This document shows positions 1 to 9,442 of a DNA stretch of 64,000 nt, piece by piece. Numbering within the stretch: position 1 is the stretch's first letter; each line of letters begins with the position of its first letter. This DNA is from Micrococcaceae bacterium Sec5.7 (GTDB taxonomy: Bacteria; Actinomycetota; Actinomycetes; Actinomycetales; Micrococcaceae), in contig CP144169.1 in NCBI GenBank assembly GCA_039636785.1, positions 1,364,001 to 1,428,000 of the forward strand, read 5' to 3'. The position numbers and the translations under genes are program-made. Below the pieces are notes generated by a model that did not search any database, had not been told where the DNA came from, and worked only from the letters and a program-made list of their open reading frames with translations.

Positions 1-805
<805 letters not shown>

Positions 806-1010
806 ACACACCACCCGTGAACGGATCCTTCAAAAGACGTTCACACCAAGGGTGGTACAAAGAAACAAGACTGCTTGCGTCCACTATGTGGTTCCCAAAC
901 AACAAACCCTTACCGGCTTGTTGCAGGGAACACCACAACTGAATAACAACACCACAGTTGTAACACCAGATTTCCCACCCCACACCCCGGTGTGCGGGAC
1001 GGGAGCAAGG

Positions 1011-1129
1011 GTTACGGCGGTCATAGCGTGGGGGAAACGCCCGGTCCCATTCCGAACCCGGAAGCTAAGACCCACAGCGCCGATGGTACTGCACCCGGGA
1101 GGGTGTGGGAGAGTAGGTCACCGCCGGAC
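1011..1129 (+). rRNA. rrf: 5S ribosomal RNA
   Basis: About 119 nt with the actinobacterial 5S pattern: 5' arm GTTACGGCGG pairing with 3' CCGCCG, internal CGAACCCGGAAGCTAAG and GCGCCGATGGTACTG blocks. It follows the 23S gene after a spacer of about 205 bp and is followed by a strong terminator, as expected for the distal gene of an rRNA operon. Confidence 0.96.
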
Positions 1130-1147
1130 AACCATTAAAAAAAGGTC

Positions 1148-1179
1148 GAGAGCCCCCAACCACCAGGTCGGGGGCTCTC
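1148..1179 (+). terminator. rRNA operon terminator hairpin
   Basis: Perfect 10-bp stem GAGAGCCCCC / GGGGGCTCTC with a 12-nt loop, 18 nt after 5S. It lacks a long T tract but its position and stem strength fit the end of the rRNA transcript. Confidence 0.8.
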
Positions 1180-1246
1180 CCACATTAACCACCCAACACA
1201 AAACACAACACCACCCCTGCGAGTCCCCCTACGTGTCAGGGTTGGG

Positions 1247-1256
1247 TGAGGCCAGT
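1247..1256 (+). repeat. IS left terminal inverted repeat
   Basis: TGAGGCCAGT, identical to the reverse complement of 2753-2762. Inside it the match continues only weakly (TAG at offsets 17-19). Confidence 0.7.
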
Positions 1257-1308
1257 ACCTCATAGCAACTTCGTCTAATTCGTAGGGCGAGAATCAGGAA
1301 CATCACTA

Positions 1309-1746
1309 ATGTCTATCTCCACAATTTCCCCGGTGCGGGAAGATGGGTCCATGAGTAATCCTGGCCCCCGCGCCGGTGGCCCGAGTCCTCGAAGGTCGTT
1401 CACTCCGGCACAAAAATTAGCCCACCTGGACGCCTACCAGCAGGCCTGTGATGACGGCACCGGCGGCGGAGCCTACCTGCGGAGCGAGGGCCTGTATTCC
1501 TCGCAGATCACCGAGTGGCGCAAGCTCCGTGATGCCGGCGTGCTCGAGGGCAAAAAGCCCGGTGAGACGATCGGCAAACTCACTGCTGAACAAGCAGAAA
1601 TCGCTCGTCTACGCCGGCAGCTGGAGGTGAGTGAACGCAAGCTGGCACGGACGGAAGCTGCGTTATCGATTATGGAAAAAGCACGACAGCTTTTGGAGGA
1701 TATCTCCGAAAGCGCGGAACAACAGCCCTGGTACAAGAAACCCTGA
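1309..1746 (+). CDS. IS3-family transposase OrfA
   Basis: 145 aa. Residues about 28-80 form the DNA-binding helix-turn-helix typical of IS3 OrfA, with the conserved sequence SSQITEWRK; residues about 90-132 are a heptad-rich coiled coil (leucine-zipper type) used for OrfA multimerisation. The OrfB frame (-1 relative to OrfA) is open from at least 1671, so the two frames overlap by about 75 nt. This suggests that an OrfAB fusion transposase is made by -1 frameshifting; the only A-run in the overlap is GGAAAAAGC at 1674-1682. An internal ATG at 1351 is an alternative start. The gene looks intact. Confidence 0.85.
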   Translation: MSISTISPVREDGSMSNPGPRAGGPSPRRSFTPAQKLAHLDAYQQACDDGTGGGAYLRSEGLYSSQITEWRKLRDAGVLEGKKPGETIGKLTAEQAEIARLRRQLEVSERKLARTEAALSIMEKARQLLEDISESAEQQPWYKKP

Positions 1747-1850
1747 CCAGAGCCTATACCGACCTTACAAAGGCGGACATTCCAACCAGGGAAGCGGCCC
1801 TCCTGGCCGGGATATCGAGGGCCACAGCGACCCGTAAGCCCCGGACACCG

Positions 1851-2747
1851 GTGACCGATTTGATGCCCGCCTCGGCCCCACTGAACAAGATCAGCCCAGC
1901 CGAACGCGCACGGATCCTGGCCACGGTGAATTCGGAGCGATTCGTGGACCTGCCGCCGGTCCAGATCTACGCCCAGCTCCTGGACGAGGGGATCTATTTG
2001 TGTTCAATCTCCACGTTCTACCGGGTTCTGGCCGAGAACAGCCAGGTCAAGGAACGCCGCCGGCAGGCACGCCATCCCCCCAGGACGATTCCGGAACTCA
2101 TCGCGACAGGGCCCGGCCAGGTCTACTCCTGGGACATCACCAAACTCGCCGGTCCAGTGAAGGGGAAATACCTCGATTGCTACGTCATGATCGACATCTA
2201 CTCCCGCTACATTGTCGGAGCCTACGTCCACGCCCATGAGTCCGGGGAGCTGGCGGTGGAGATGATGAAGGAGATCTTCGGCATTCACGGCATCCCGGAG
2301 ATCGTCCACGCCGACCGTGGGACGTCCATGACGAGTAAAACGGTTGCCGCATTGCTCTCTGACTTGGAGGTCACCCGGTCGCATTCTCGGCCCCGGGTAA
2401 GCAATGACAACCCGTACAGCGAGGCGTGGTTCAAGACGCTGAAGTTCGCTCCCGTGTTCCCTGAACGCTTCGGCTCGCTGCCCGATGCGAGGACCTTCAT
2501 TGCGTCCTTCGTCGACGGGTATAACCACACTCATCGCCACACCGGAATAGGCCTGAACACCCCCGCAGATGTCCACTACGGCCTTGCCGCCGGCAAAGCC
2601 GTCGAGCGCTCGAAAACCCTGGCCGCAGCACGCCAGAGGAACCCCGAACGATTCGCCACCAGGAAGGACCCCAAAATCCTGGTCATCCCCGACACGGCAT
2701 GGATCAACAAACCAGCCGAGAAAAACGAAACAAAAGCAGCAGCCTAA
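1851..2747 (+). CDS. IS3-family transposase OrfB (DDE integrase core)
   Basis: 298 aa from a GTG; the same frame is open upstream to at least 1671, so this is probably the C-terminal part of an OrfAB fusion. It carries the retroviral-type integrase fold with the catalytic triad D95 (SWDITK), D155 (HADRGT) and E191 (SEAWFK): 35 residues separate the last two, the IS3 DD(35)E spacing. An HTH_21-like segment (PVQIYAQLLDEGIY) lies at residues 36-49. It cuts and joins the IS ends through a circular intermediate in known relatives. No stop or frameshift interrupts it. Confidence 0.88.
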   Translation: MTDLMPASAPLNKISPAERARILATVNSERFVDLPPVQIYAQLLDEGIYLCSISTFYRVLAENSQVKERRRQARHPPRTIPELIATGPGQVYSWDITKLAGPVKGKYLDCYVMIDIYSRYIVGAYVHAHESGELAVEMMKEIFGIHGIPEIVHADRGTSMTSKTVAALLSDLEVTRSHSRPRVSNDNPYSEAWFKTLKFAPVFPERFGSLPDARTFIASFVDGYNHTHRHTGIGLNTPADVHYGLAAGKAVERSKTLAAARQRNPERFATRKDPKILVIPDTAWINKPAEKNETKAAA

Positions 2748-2752
2748 CTCCC

Positions 2753-2762
2753 ACTGGCCTCA
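2753..2762 (-). repeat. IS right terminal inverted repeat
   Basis: ACTGGCCTCA, reverse complement of the left end, 5 bp after the orfB stop codon. Confidence 0.7.
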
Positions 2763-2883
2763 TTCGCCTTGACAAATTCCGGTCCCCGTCCCGTCCGGCA
2801 CATGGGTTGCCTCCCGGACTGTGAGTCTTCACACGCCAATGCTTCTGACGGGCAGGGCGTTAGTCGGGCTGAGGGGTCTCGCC

Positions 2884-2889
2884 TAGAAT
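2884..2889 (+). promoter_or_regulatory. candidate -10 box for the 3005 gene cluster
   Basis: TAGAAT fits the actinobacterial TANNNT -10 consensus in the only non-coding stretch between the IS and the first gene of the cluster. No good -35 is visible. A second weaker possibility is TTGCGT (2932-2937) followed by TATGAG 18 bp later. The start at 3005 has a strong Shine-Dalgarno AGGAGG at 2991-2996. Confidence 0.35.
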
Positions 2890-3004
2890 TGCATGAGATG
2901 TACGGACTTCGAAGCGTTTGATTCGGGTTGCGTAGGACAACGAAATACGGATATGAGCGGCTGCGCTTGCGCGAGCTGTCAGCTCAAAACAGGAGGAATC
3001 CATC

Positions 3005-4570
3005 ATGGCTGAGCACAACGGCGGGAATCGCGGCGGAAAAGACGCCGGCAAGTCCCGCGGCGACCGCGGTTCCAACGGCGGCTCGTTCCGCGGAACCAAT
3101 AATTCCGGCGGAGAGCCCAGGGGATTCCGTTCCCAGGACAACCGGGGCAGCGGTGGAAGCGACGGCCCGCGTCGTGCGCCCGGCGCAGGAGACCGTAAGC
3201 CGTTTGGTGATCGTCCCCGCCGAGAAGGCGACGGCGAACGCCGTACCTTTGGTGGCGGTGAGCGCAAGCCTTACGGTGACCGCGACAACAAATCCTTTGG
3301 TGGCGGTGAGCGCAAGCCTTACGGTGACCGTCCTCGTCGCGAAGGTGACGGCGAGCGTCGCAGCTTCGGAGGCGGAGATGGCCGCAAGCCTTTCGGCGAC
3401 CGTCAGGACAGAGCGCCGCGCAGCCATGAGCGCAGTGATTCCGGCCCGCGCCAGTTCGGACGGGACCGCGCAGAAGAGCGGCCCGCACGCGTTCCCAATG
3501 CCCGTGATCTCCGCAGCGCCAACCGCCCGGACCGCGAACGCTCGCCCGAGATCGACGACGACGTCACGGGTAAGGAGCTGGACCGCGCCACCCAACACCA
3601 GATCAAGACCCTCGAAGAGAACAGCGCCGAGTGGGTTGCCCGTCACCTGGTCATGGCAGGCCGACTGATTGATGAAGAGCCGGAGCTGGCATTCCAGCAT
3701 GCTCTGGCCGCCAGCCGCCGTGGCGGCAGGCTTTCTGCCGTCCGTGAAGCGGTGGGACTGACGGCTTACGCTGCCGGACACTACGGCGAAGCCCTGCGGG
3801 AATTCCGCACGTACCGTCGGATCAGTGGTTCCAACGCGCACCTGCCGGTCATGGCGGACTGCGAACGCGGCTTGGGGCGCCCGGACCGCGCTCTCGACGT
3901 TGTCCGTTCCGAGGAGGCCAAGGATCTGGATGCGCCCGGAAAAGTTGAGCTTGCCATCGTCGCCGCAGGAGCCCGGTCCGATCTCGGCCAGCTGGATGCC
4001 GCCGTTGCCGAACTCGAAATTTCCCAACTCGACATCAACCGAGCCTTCTCATACAGCCCCCGGCTGTTCCGTGCCTATGCAGACGCACTGACGGCTGCCG
4101 GCCGCAAAGCCGACGCCGGAAAGTGGCTGCGCCAGGCCGTTGTGGCCGAAAACGCACTCGGAATCGGGGCGGACGAAGAACCGGACATCGTTGACCTCGG
4201 CTGGGACGAGGAAGAGGAAGCCCGTGAGGAAGCGGAACGACGCCGTCTCCTGGCCCGGGCTGCTGCTGACTCTGCGCCTGAAGCTGACAAGTCTCAGGAA
4301 AAGACGCCCGTGGAGAGCGCGGCGCCGTCCGCGGACCAGTCACAGAAGCCCTTGCTTGACAAAGGATCCGACGACGTCGAATCGGACTACTTTGAGTCCG
4401 ACGACGCCGAGTCAGACGTTGATTCTGCAGAAGCCGATGACGATGAAGATGAACACATCGAAAACGGCGTAGACGGCAACGAATCCGTCGCCGTCGAACA
4501 GGGCTCCGAAGCCGGCGGCCATGCCCGCGAGGATGCGGATTCCGGACAGCCGGAACGCTCGGAGGACTAA
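3005..4570 (+). CDS. Bipolar RGG-rich/TPR-like/acidic protein of unknown function
   Basis: 521 aa, start ATG with AGGAGG 8 bp upstream. Three parts are visible. Residues 1-190 are low-complexity and basic, rich in Gly, Arg and Asp with repeats of the type GGGERKPYGDR, like RNA-binding RGG tails. Residues about 195-395 are Ala/Leu-rich helical hairpins (VREAVGLTAYAAGHYGEALREF and following) resembling tetratricopeptide repeats. Residues 400-521 are strongly acidic (DDVESDYFESDDAESDVDS type). The position, first gene of a cluster leading to a HAD phosphatase and tlyA, matches M. tuberculosis Rv1691, a conserved protein without a firm role. RNA or ribosome association is inferred only from the basic tail and the neighbour TlyA. 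Confidence 0.85.
   Translation: MAEHNGGNRGGKDAGKSRGDRGSNGGSFRGTNNSGGEPRGFRSQDNRGSGGSDGPRRAPGAGDRKPFGDRPRREGDGERRTFGGGERKPYGDRDNKSFGGGERKPYGDRPRREGDGERRSFGGGDGRKPFGDRQDRAPRSHERSDSGPRQFGRDRAEERPARVPNARDLRSANRPDRERSPEIDDDVTGKELDRATQHQIKTLEENSAEWVARHLVMAGRLIDEEPELAFQHALAASRRGGRLSAVREAVGLTAYAAGHYGEALREFRTYRRISGSNAHLPVMADCERGLGRPDRALDVVRSEEAKDLDAPGKVELAIVAAGARSDLGQLDAAVAELEISQLDINRAFSYSPRLFRAYADALTAAGRKADAGKWLRQAVVAENALGIGADEEPDIVDLGWDEEEEAREEAERRRLLARAAADSAPEADKSQEKTPVESAAPSADQSQKPLLDKGSDDVESDYFESDDAESDVDSAEADDDEDEHIENGVDGNESVAVEQGSEAGGHAREDADSGQPERSED
3246..3330 (+). repeat. 37-bp perfect direct repeat inside the RGG region
   Basis: Two identical 37-bp copies at 3246-3282 and 3294-3330 (period 48 bp) encode the repeated FGGGERKPYGD unit; diverged copies flank them (about 3190-3220 and 3363-3402). 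A slippage or recombination hot spot in the coding region, not a CRISPR array. Confidence 0.85.
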
Positions 4571-4576
4571 TCAGGT

Positions 4577-5566
4577 ATGGCCGACGTCCCACTGATATCA
4601 CTGTTTGATGCTTTGTTGGCTGACCTGGACGGCGTGGTTTACGCCGGACCGCATGCCATTCCGGGCGCTGTGGAGTCCCTGCAGCAGCTTGCGGGAATCG
4701 GGGTGGGGCTTGGTTATGTCACCAATAATGCGTCCCGCACCCCTGCGCAGGTTGCCGCGCACCTCCGCGAGCTTGGTGCACCGGCTGAGGACCGCCAGGT
4801 TGTCAGCTCTTCGCAGGCCGCGGGGGAGCTGCTTTCCTCGTTGCTTCCAGCCGGTGCCCATGTGCTGGTGACAGGAAGTCCCGCCCTGGCCCATGAAATC
4901 GAGCTGGTGGGCCTGAAACCTGTGCACAGCGCCCAGGAGGATCCTGTAGCGGTGGTCCAGGGATTCAACCCCGACATCGGCTGGAAGGATCTGGCGGAGG
5001 CGTCATACGTCATTGCAGCCGGTGCACTCTGGGTGGCCACCAACACAGACATGTCCATTCCGCAGGCACGCGGCATCGCACCGGGCAACGGCACACTGGT
5101 TGCGGCCGTGGCAGCGGCCACCGGTCAGAAACCCCTGGTCGCCGGCAAGCCCGAAGCGCCGCTGTTCCACACTGCTGCCAAACGCCTCGCAGCTGAACGG
5201 CCACTGGTGGTGGGCGACCGCCTGGACACTGACATCCTCGGTGGCAATAACGCGGGATTTGCCACAGTTGCCGTGCTGACCGGCGTCGATTCCAGGGAAT
5301 CGATTCTGGCGGCCAGAACGGCGGAACGGCCGGACTACGTCATCAGTACCCTCGCGGATCTCCATTTGCCGTATCCGTCCGTGGAGCCCGACGGCGGCGG
5401 CTTCCGCTGCGGTGCCGGCTTCGCCGAGGTCAGCGGGGACTCGGTCCGGATCAGTGGCGGGCAGGACCGGCTCGACTCCTGGCGGGCTGCGTTTGCAGCG
5501 TGGTGGCAGTCCAAGCCTCAGGCTGCAGAAGCGACGGCTCCGCGGCTTGAGTGGCTGGATCACTAG
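4577..5566 (+). CDS. HAD-superfamily (class IIA, NagD-like) phosphatase
   Basis: 329 aa. HAD motif I is DLDGVVY at residues 16-22 with nucleophile D16 and acid/base D18; motif II is the VTNNASR segment near residue 50; motif IV is GDRLDTDILGG near 214-224, which places the Mg-binding aspartates. The C2 cap between motifs II and III and the overall length fit NagD/PGP-type enzymes that hydrolyse small sugar or glycerol phosphates. It starts 6 bp after the preceding gene and corresponds to Rv1692, described from memory as a glycerol-3-phosphate phosphatase; the substrate cannot be read from this sequence. Residues about 280-329 form a poorly conserved C-terminal addition. Confidence 0.9.
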   Translation: MADVPLISLFDALLADLDGVVYAGPHAIPGAVESLQQLAGIGVGLGYVTNNASRTPAQVAAHLRELGAPAEDRQVVSSSQAAGELLSSLLPAGAHVLVTGSPALAHEIELVGLKPVHSAQEDPVAVVQGFNPDIGWKDLAEASYVIAAGALWVATNTDMSIPQARGIAPGNGTLVAAVAAATGQKPLVAGKPEAPLFHTAAKRLAAERPLVVGDRLDTDILGGNNAGFATVAVLTGVDSRESILAARTAERPDYVISTLADLHLPYPSVEPDGGGFRCGAGFAEVSGDSVRISGGQDRLDSWRAAFAAWWQSKPQAAEATAPRLEWLDH

Positions 5567-5569
5567 ACT
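5564..5569 (+). promoter_or_regulatory. -10 box placed for a leaderless transcript
   Basis: TAGACT, whose TAG is also the stop codon of the phosphatase gene, is followed by exactly 6 nt and the ATG at 5576, so transcription would start on the A of the start codon. No Shine-Dalgarno precedes this ATG. Confidence 0.55.
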
Positions 5570-5575
5570 GGTGCC

Positions 5576-5830
5576 ATGACCGAGCCGACTGAAAACCCGG
5601 GAGAAGTCCAGCCCGTAGTTGAATGGCCGGAGTCTCCCGGCACCAATGCCGCCGAAGCAGACGGGCGCGGGGTCTGGATCAACGACCCCGGCGTGGCGGC
5701 TCTGCTTGGCCGGCTCGATGGATTGCCCGGGCTTCCTGTGGCGGACCATAACGCTGTCTACACGGAGGTCCACGACGCCTTGCTTGAAGCACTGAATGAA
5801 GACACAGGATCCCGGACGGGTGAAGCCTGA
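5576..5830 (+). CDS. Small conserved actinobacterial protein of unknown function
   Basis: 84 aa, acidic and Pro/Glu-rich at its N terminus, with a short conserved helical core (GVAALLGRLDGLPGLPV, then HNAVYTEVHDALLEALNE). No catalytic or membrane motif is seen. It sits between the HAD phosphatase and tlyA, the position of Rv1693 in M. tuberculosis, and ends 2 bp before tlyA. The start is supported by the -10 box exactly 6 nt upstream. Function not known. Confidence 0.8.
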   Translation: MTEPTENPGEVQPVVEWPESPGTNAAEADGRGVWINDPGVAALLGRLDGLPGLPVADHNAVYTEVHDALLEALNEDTGSRTGEA

Positions 5831-5832
5831 CG

Positions 5833-6645
5833 ATGGCAAGACTTGATCTGACGCTCGTCAGCCGCGGGCTGGCGAGATCACGCACGCATGCCGCAACACT
5901 TATTGCCGAGGGAAAGGTGAGCTCTGACGGTCAGTCGCTGTCCAAGGCATCCCTGCAGATCCCGGACGACCGGGACCTGACTGTCGAGGACGACGGCGAG
6001 GACACGTACGTGAGCCGCGCAGGCCGCAAACTTGCGGGTGCCCTTGACGTCTTTCCCGGCATCGCGGTAGAGGGCAAGCGATGCCTTGACGCCGGGGCGT
6101 CCACCGGGGGATTCACCGAGGTGCTGCTGCGGCGAGGCGCGGCCCATGTGGTGGCGGTCGACGTCGGGCACGGACAGCTGGTTCCCCAGCTCAGAAGCGA
6201 TCCGCGCGTGTCCGTCCACGAAGGGCTGAATGTCCGTTACATGGCACCGGAACACATCGGCGGTATTGCCGAACTGACGGTGGCGGACCTGTCCTTCATT
6301 TCGCTGACCCTGGTGGTCTTCCCGCTTGCTGCCTGCACCGAACCTGGAGGTGATCTGGTGCTGATGGTCAAGCCCCAGTTTGAAATCGGGAAAGACCGGC
6401 TGGGACGCACCGGCGTGGTGAATTCGGAACGGGAACGGCGGATGGCAGTGGAAAAAGTCGCCAACGCTGCCCTCGATGCCGGGCTCGATCTGTGCAGCCT
6501 GGCGGCCAGCCCATTGGCCGGACAGGACGGAAACGTCGAATACTTCCTGTGGATAAAGCGCAGGATCACCCAAGACTTGCCTAAGATCGAAGAGCGGGAC
6601 GCAGCCATCGCTGCGTTGCTTGGAAATATCTGGCCGAACCACTAG
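5833..6645 (+). CDS. tlyA: TlyA family rRNA 2'-O-methyltransferase (16S/23S)
   Basis: 270 aa. Residues 1-60 are an S4 RNA-binding domain (LDLTLVSRGLARSRTHAATL); residues 60-270 are a Rossmann FtsJ-like methyltransferase with SAM-binding DAGASTGGF at 86-94 and the catalytic K-D-K-E set suggested by K66 (GRKLAG), ADLSF, VKPQFE and GNVEYF. Known family members methylate C1409 of 16S and C1920 of 23S rRNA, and loss gives capreomycin resistance in mycobacteria. It lies 2 bp after the small gene and overlaps a spurious upstream start of nadK. Both domains are present, so it is probably the two-substrate TlyA type. Confidence 0.95.
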   Translation: MARLDLTLVSRGLARSRTHAATLIAEGKVSSDGQSLSKASLQIPDDRDLTVEDDGEDTYVSRAGRKLAGALDVFPGIAVEGKRCLDAGASTGGFTEVLLRRGAAHVVAVDVGHGQLVPQLRSDPRVSVHEGLNVRYMAPEHIGGIAELTVADLSFISLTLVVFPLAACTEPGGDLVLMVKPQFEIGKDRLGRTGVVNSERERRMAVEKVANAALDAGLDLCSLAASPLAGQDGNVEYFLWIKRRITQDLPKIEERDAAIAALLGNIWPNH

Positions 6646-6658
6646 AAAGCGGAACCCG

Positions 6659-7699
6659 ATGAGCAGGCGTGTACTGGTCCTTGCCCACACAGGCCGCGAG
6701 GAATCACTCAGGGCTGCCTGGGATGCGTGCGTCCAACTGCATGCCTTCGGGATCGTGCCGGTGATGCAGGAGTCCGAGCTCGGCGAAATGGAGCGGCATT
6801 TCGGCCGGCTGGACCAGCCCGTGGAGATCCTCCACGACCATGTGCAGCTGCCGGAGGTGGAGCTGGTGATGGTTCTTGGCGGCGACGGAACCATCCTGCG
6901 CGCGGCCGAACTGGTCCGCGAAGTGGATGTTCCGCTCCTCGGCGTCAACCTGGGCCACGTGGGTTTCCTGGCCGAAAGCGAACGTGCGGATCTGACGCAG
7001 ACCGTGGAGTGGATTGCCCGCCGTGACTACACGGTGGAGGAACGGATGACCATCGACGTCCAGGTGTGGGTGCGCGGGCAGAAAATCTGGCACACCTGGG
7101 CCTTGAACGAGGCAGCGATTGAAAAAGGCAACCGGGAACGGATGCTCGAGGTGGTCACGGAGGTGGACGAGCGGCCGCTGACCTCCTTCGGTTGTGATGG
7201 CGTTGTGCTCGCAACCCCCACCGGATCCACGGCCTACGCCTTCTCGGCAGGCGGGCCCGTAGTGTGGCCGGAGGTTGAGGCGCTGGTCATTGTCCCCATC
7301 AGCGCCCATGCCCTGTTCGCCAAACCCCTGGTGGTTTCACCACGCTCCAGGCTTGCGGTGGAGATCCTGAACAGGACAGACGCGCAGGGCGTGTTGTGGT
7401 GCGACGGACGGCGCTCCGTGGATCTACCACCCGGGGCCCGTGTGGAAGTGACAAAATCAGCCACCCCCGTGCGCCTGGCCAGAACCCATCAAACACCCTT
7501 TTCAGCCCGGCTGGTCCGTAAGTTTGAGCTGCCGATTCACGGCTGGAGGGGCCCGGTTCCACAATCGGAGGTCATTCACACCGGACCCGTACCGGTGATC
7601 CGTACACCCCGGCCCATGCCGCTTCCGGCCGCGCCCCGGAACGCTGGACCCGGACATGCGGTGCCCGGCCAGACAACTGATCCCACGACTGCAAAGTGA
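6659..7699 (+). CDS. nadK: NAD kinase
   Basis: 346 aa from the ATG at 6659; an in-frame ATG at 6620 lies within tlyA and gives a non-conserved extension, so it was not chosen. ATP-NAD kinase signatures are clear: GGDGTIL at 74-80, NLGHVGFLAE near 97-106, and the NAD-site stretch ATPTGSTAYAFSAGGP. It phosphorylates NAD to NADP. The last 55 residues (Pro/Arg/Thr-rich, from about 291) are an extra tail not expected in the core enzyme and probably disordered. It lies between tlyA and recN as in mycobacteria (Rv1695). Confidence 0.95.
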   Translation: MSRRVLVLAHTGREESLRAAWDACVQLHAFGIVPVMQESELGEMERHFGRLDQPVEILHDHVQLPEVELVMVLGGDGTILRAAELVREVDVPLLGVNLGHVGFLAESERADLTQTVEWIARRDYTVEERMTIDVQVWVRGQKIWHTWALNEAAIEKGNRERMLEVVTEVDERPLTSFGCDGVVLATPTGSTAYAFSAGGPVVWPEVEALVIVPISAHALFAKPLVVSPRSRLAVEILNRTDAQGVLWCDGRRSVDLPPGARVEVTKSATPVRLARTHQTPFSARLVRKFELPIHGWRGPVPQSEVIHTGPVPVIRTPRPMPLPAAPRNAGPGHAVPGQTTDPTTAK

Positions 7700-7702
7700 A
7701 TC

Positions 7703-9442
7703 ATGCTTGAAGAACTGAGAATCCGCGATCTGGGCGTCATCACGGACGCCACACTACCGCTGGGCCCGGGGCTGAGCGTGGTGACCGGTGAAACCGGCGC
7801 CGGAAAAACCATGGTGGTCACCGCCGTCGGGCTCCTTCTGGGCGCCAGATCCGATGCCGGTGCGGTCCGGAGCGGCGCCAAAAGTGCCTCTGCGGAAGCT
7901 GTGTTAAAGCTCGACGCCGGGCATCCCGCCGTGAAACGCGCCCGCGAGGCTGGCGCTGAGGTTGAGGAGTTCGCCGGCGGAGCTGAACTGCTGCTGGCGC
8001 GCAGGCTGGGCGCTGACGGGCGCAGCCGTGCGTATCTGGGTGGCAGAGCCGCCCCGGTGGGGGTGCTCGCCGAGATCGGCGAAACGCTGGTGGTGGTGCA
8101 TGGGCAGTCGGATCAGATCCGGCTCAAGGGTGCGGTGGCCCAGCGGGGTGCCCTGGATAAGTTCGCAGGCGAAGCCCTGGCAGCGGCCCTCGGCGGATAC
8201 CAGGAGCTATTCCGGCACTGGAAGGCTATCCAGACTGAACTTGAAACGCTTCGCAGCGCTGCGCGTGACCGCCTGCGTGAGGCGGAGTCGCTGCAGATTG
8301 CCTTGGCGGAAATCGATGAAGTGGATCCGGAGCCGGGGGAGGACGAGACCCTCAAGGCGGAGGCGGTGAAACTGGCCAACATCGAGGAGCTGCGGATTGC
8401 TGCCTCCACGGCCCACGAGGCAATCATCGCCGAGGACTACGGCGATGCCGGCGATGCCACCTCGCTGGTGGATTCAGCCAAGCGGACCCTTGAGCATGTT
8501 GCCGAACACGATGGCGAGCTGGGCGCTGCCGCGGCACGCCTGGCCGAGGTGGGGTTCCTCCTGAACGACATCGCTGTCGAACTGGCCAGCTACCAGGCAG
8601 GCCTGGACACGGAAGGGCCGGAACGGCTCGCCGAGATCGAGGACCGGCGCTCCGTGTTGGCCAGGCTCGTCCGCAAATATGCACCCAGTATCGACGAAGT
8701 GCTGGTGTGGGCCGACAAGGCGCGCGTGCGGTTCGATGAACTCCAGGACGACTCCACCCGGATCGACGCCCTCGACGCTGAAGTGGTGCAGTCAGAGACG
8801 GAGCTCCGGAAGCAGGCCGCCAGCATCAGCAAAATCCGTGCCAAGGCTGCCAAGGACCTCTCAGCCAGGGTCAGCGCAGAGTTGAAAGCGTTGGCCATGG
8901 CGGATGCCACCCTGGTCATCAACATCGAAGCCGGCGGGCAGCTGGGGCCCTTCGGCGCGGATGAAATCTTTTTCCTGCTCCAGCCCCACTCGGGTGCACC
9001 TGCCCGGCCACTGGGGAAGGGCGCCTCCGGCGGCGAACTTTCCCGTGTGATGCTGGCCATTGAGGTAGTTCTTGCCGCCGTGGATCCGGTGCCCACTTTC
9101 GTTTTTGATGAGGTGGATGCCGGGGTTGGCGGACGGGCAGCCGTGGAAATCGGGCGCCGGCTGGCCATGCTTGCACGCCATGTGCAGGTTCTGGTGGTCA
9201 CCCACCTGCCACAGGTGGCCGCCTTCGCCGATCAGCACATCAGGGTCACCAAAACGTCCGTCAGGGGCGCCGACGGTGCCACCGCCACAGGGTTCACCTC
9301 CAGCGACGTCCAGCTGCTGGACGGGCCCGAACGGGTCAAAGAGCTGGCGCGAATGCTGGCCGGCCAGGAGGACTCGGAGTCGGCCCAGGCGCATGCCCAG
9401 GAGCTGCTGGACGACGCCAAACTGCTCCCGCAGCAGGTCTAG
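7703..9442 (+). CDS. recN: DNA repair protein RecN
   Basis: 579 aa, full length for RecN. An SMC-like ATPase with Walker A GETGAGKT (29-36), central coiled coils (about 150-370), ABC signature GKGASGGELSRV near 434-445 and Walker B FVFDEVDAGVGG. RecN is recruited to double-strand breaks and promotes cohesion for homologous repair. It starts 3 bp after nadK in the tlyA-nadK-recN operon. No SOS box was identified in this arrangement, and transcription probably comes from upstream. Confidence 0.96.
   Translation: MLEELRIRDLGVITDATLPLGPGLSVVTGETGAGKTMVVTAVGLLLGARSDAGAVRSGAKSASAEAVLKLDAGHPAVKRAREAGAEVEEFAGGAELLLARRLGADGRSRAYLGGRAAPVGVLAEIGETLVVVHGQSDQIRLKGAVAQRGALDKFAGEALAAALGGYQELFRHWKAIQTELETLRSAARDRLREAESLQIALAEIDEVDPEPGEDETLKAEAVKLANIEELRIAASTAHEAIIAEDYGDAGDATSLVDSAKRTLEHVAEHDGELGAAAARLAEVGFLLNDIAVELASYQAGLDTEGPERLAEIEDRRSVLARLVRKYAPSIDEVLVWADKARVRFDELQDDSTRIDALDAEVVQSETELRKQAASISKIRAKAAKDLSARVSAELKALAMADATLVINIEAGGQLGPFGADEIFFLLQPHSGAPARPLGKGASGGELSRVMLAIEVVLAAVDPVPTFVFDEVDAGVGGRAAVEIGRRLAMLARHVQVLVVTHLPQVAAFADQHIRVTKTSVRGADGATATGFTSSDVQLLDGPERVKELARMLAGQEDSESAQAHAQELLDDAKLLPQQV

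Larger units (their letters stand above)
1247..2762 (+). mobile_element. IS3-family insertion sequence
   Basis: A 1516-bp element bounded by matching inverted ends TGAGGCCAGT (1247-1256) and ACTGGCCTCA (2753-2762), starting TG and ending CA as IS3 elements do. It carries an OrfA with helix-turn-helix and zipper and an OrfB with a DD(35)E integrase core. The flanks (GGG before, TTC after) show no short target duplication, so the insertion is old, was rearranged, or the termini extend differently. It lies between the rRNA operon and the RGG-protein gene and interrupts no visible gene. Confidence 0.85.

Noticed and set aside
3246..3402. Possible CRISPR-like repeats
   Set aside because: Repeats are in frame, code for a protein motif, and the spacers are not unique sequences of constant length.
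2984..4027. 347-codon minus-strand Ala/Thr/Val-rich frame
   Set aside because: Antisense to the repeat-rich 3005 gene.
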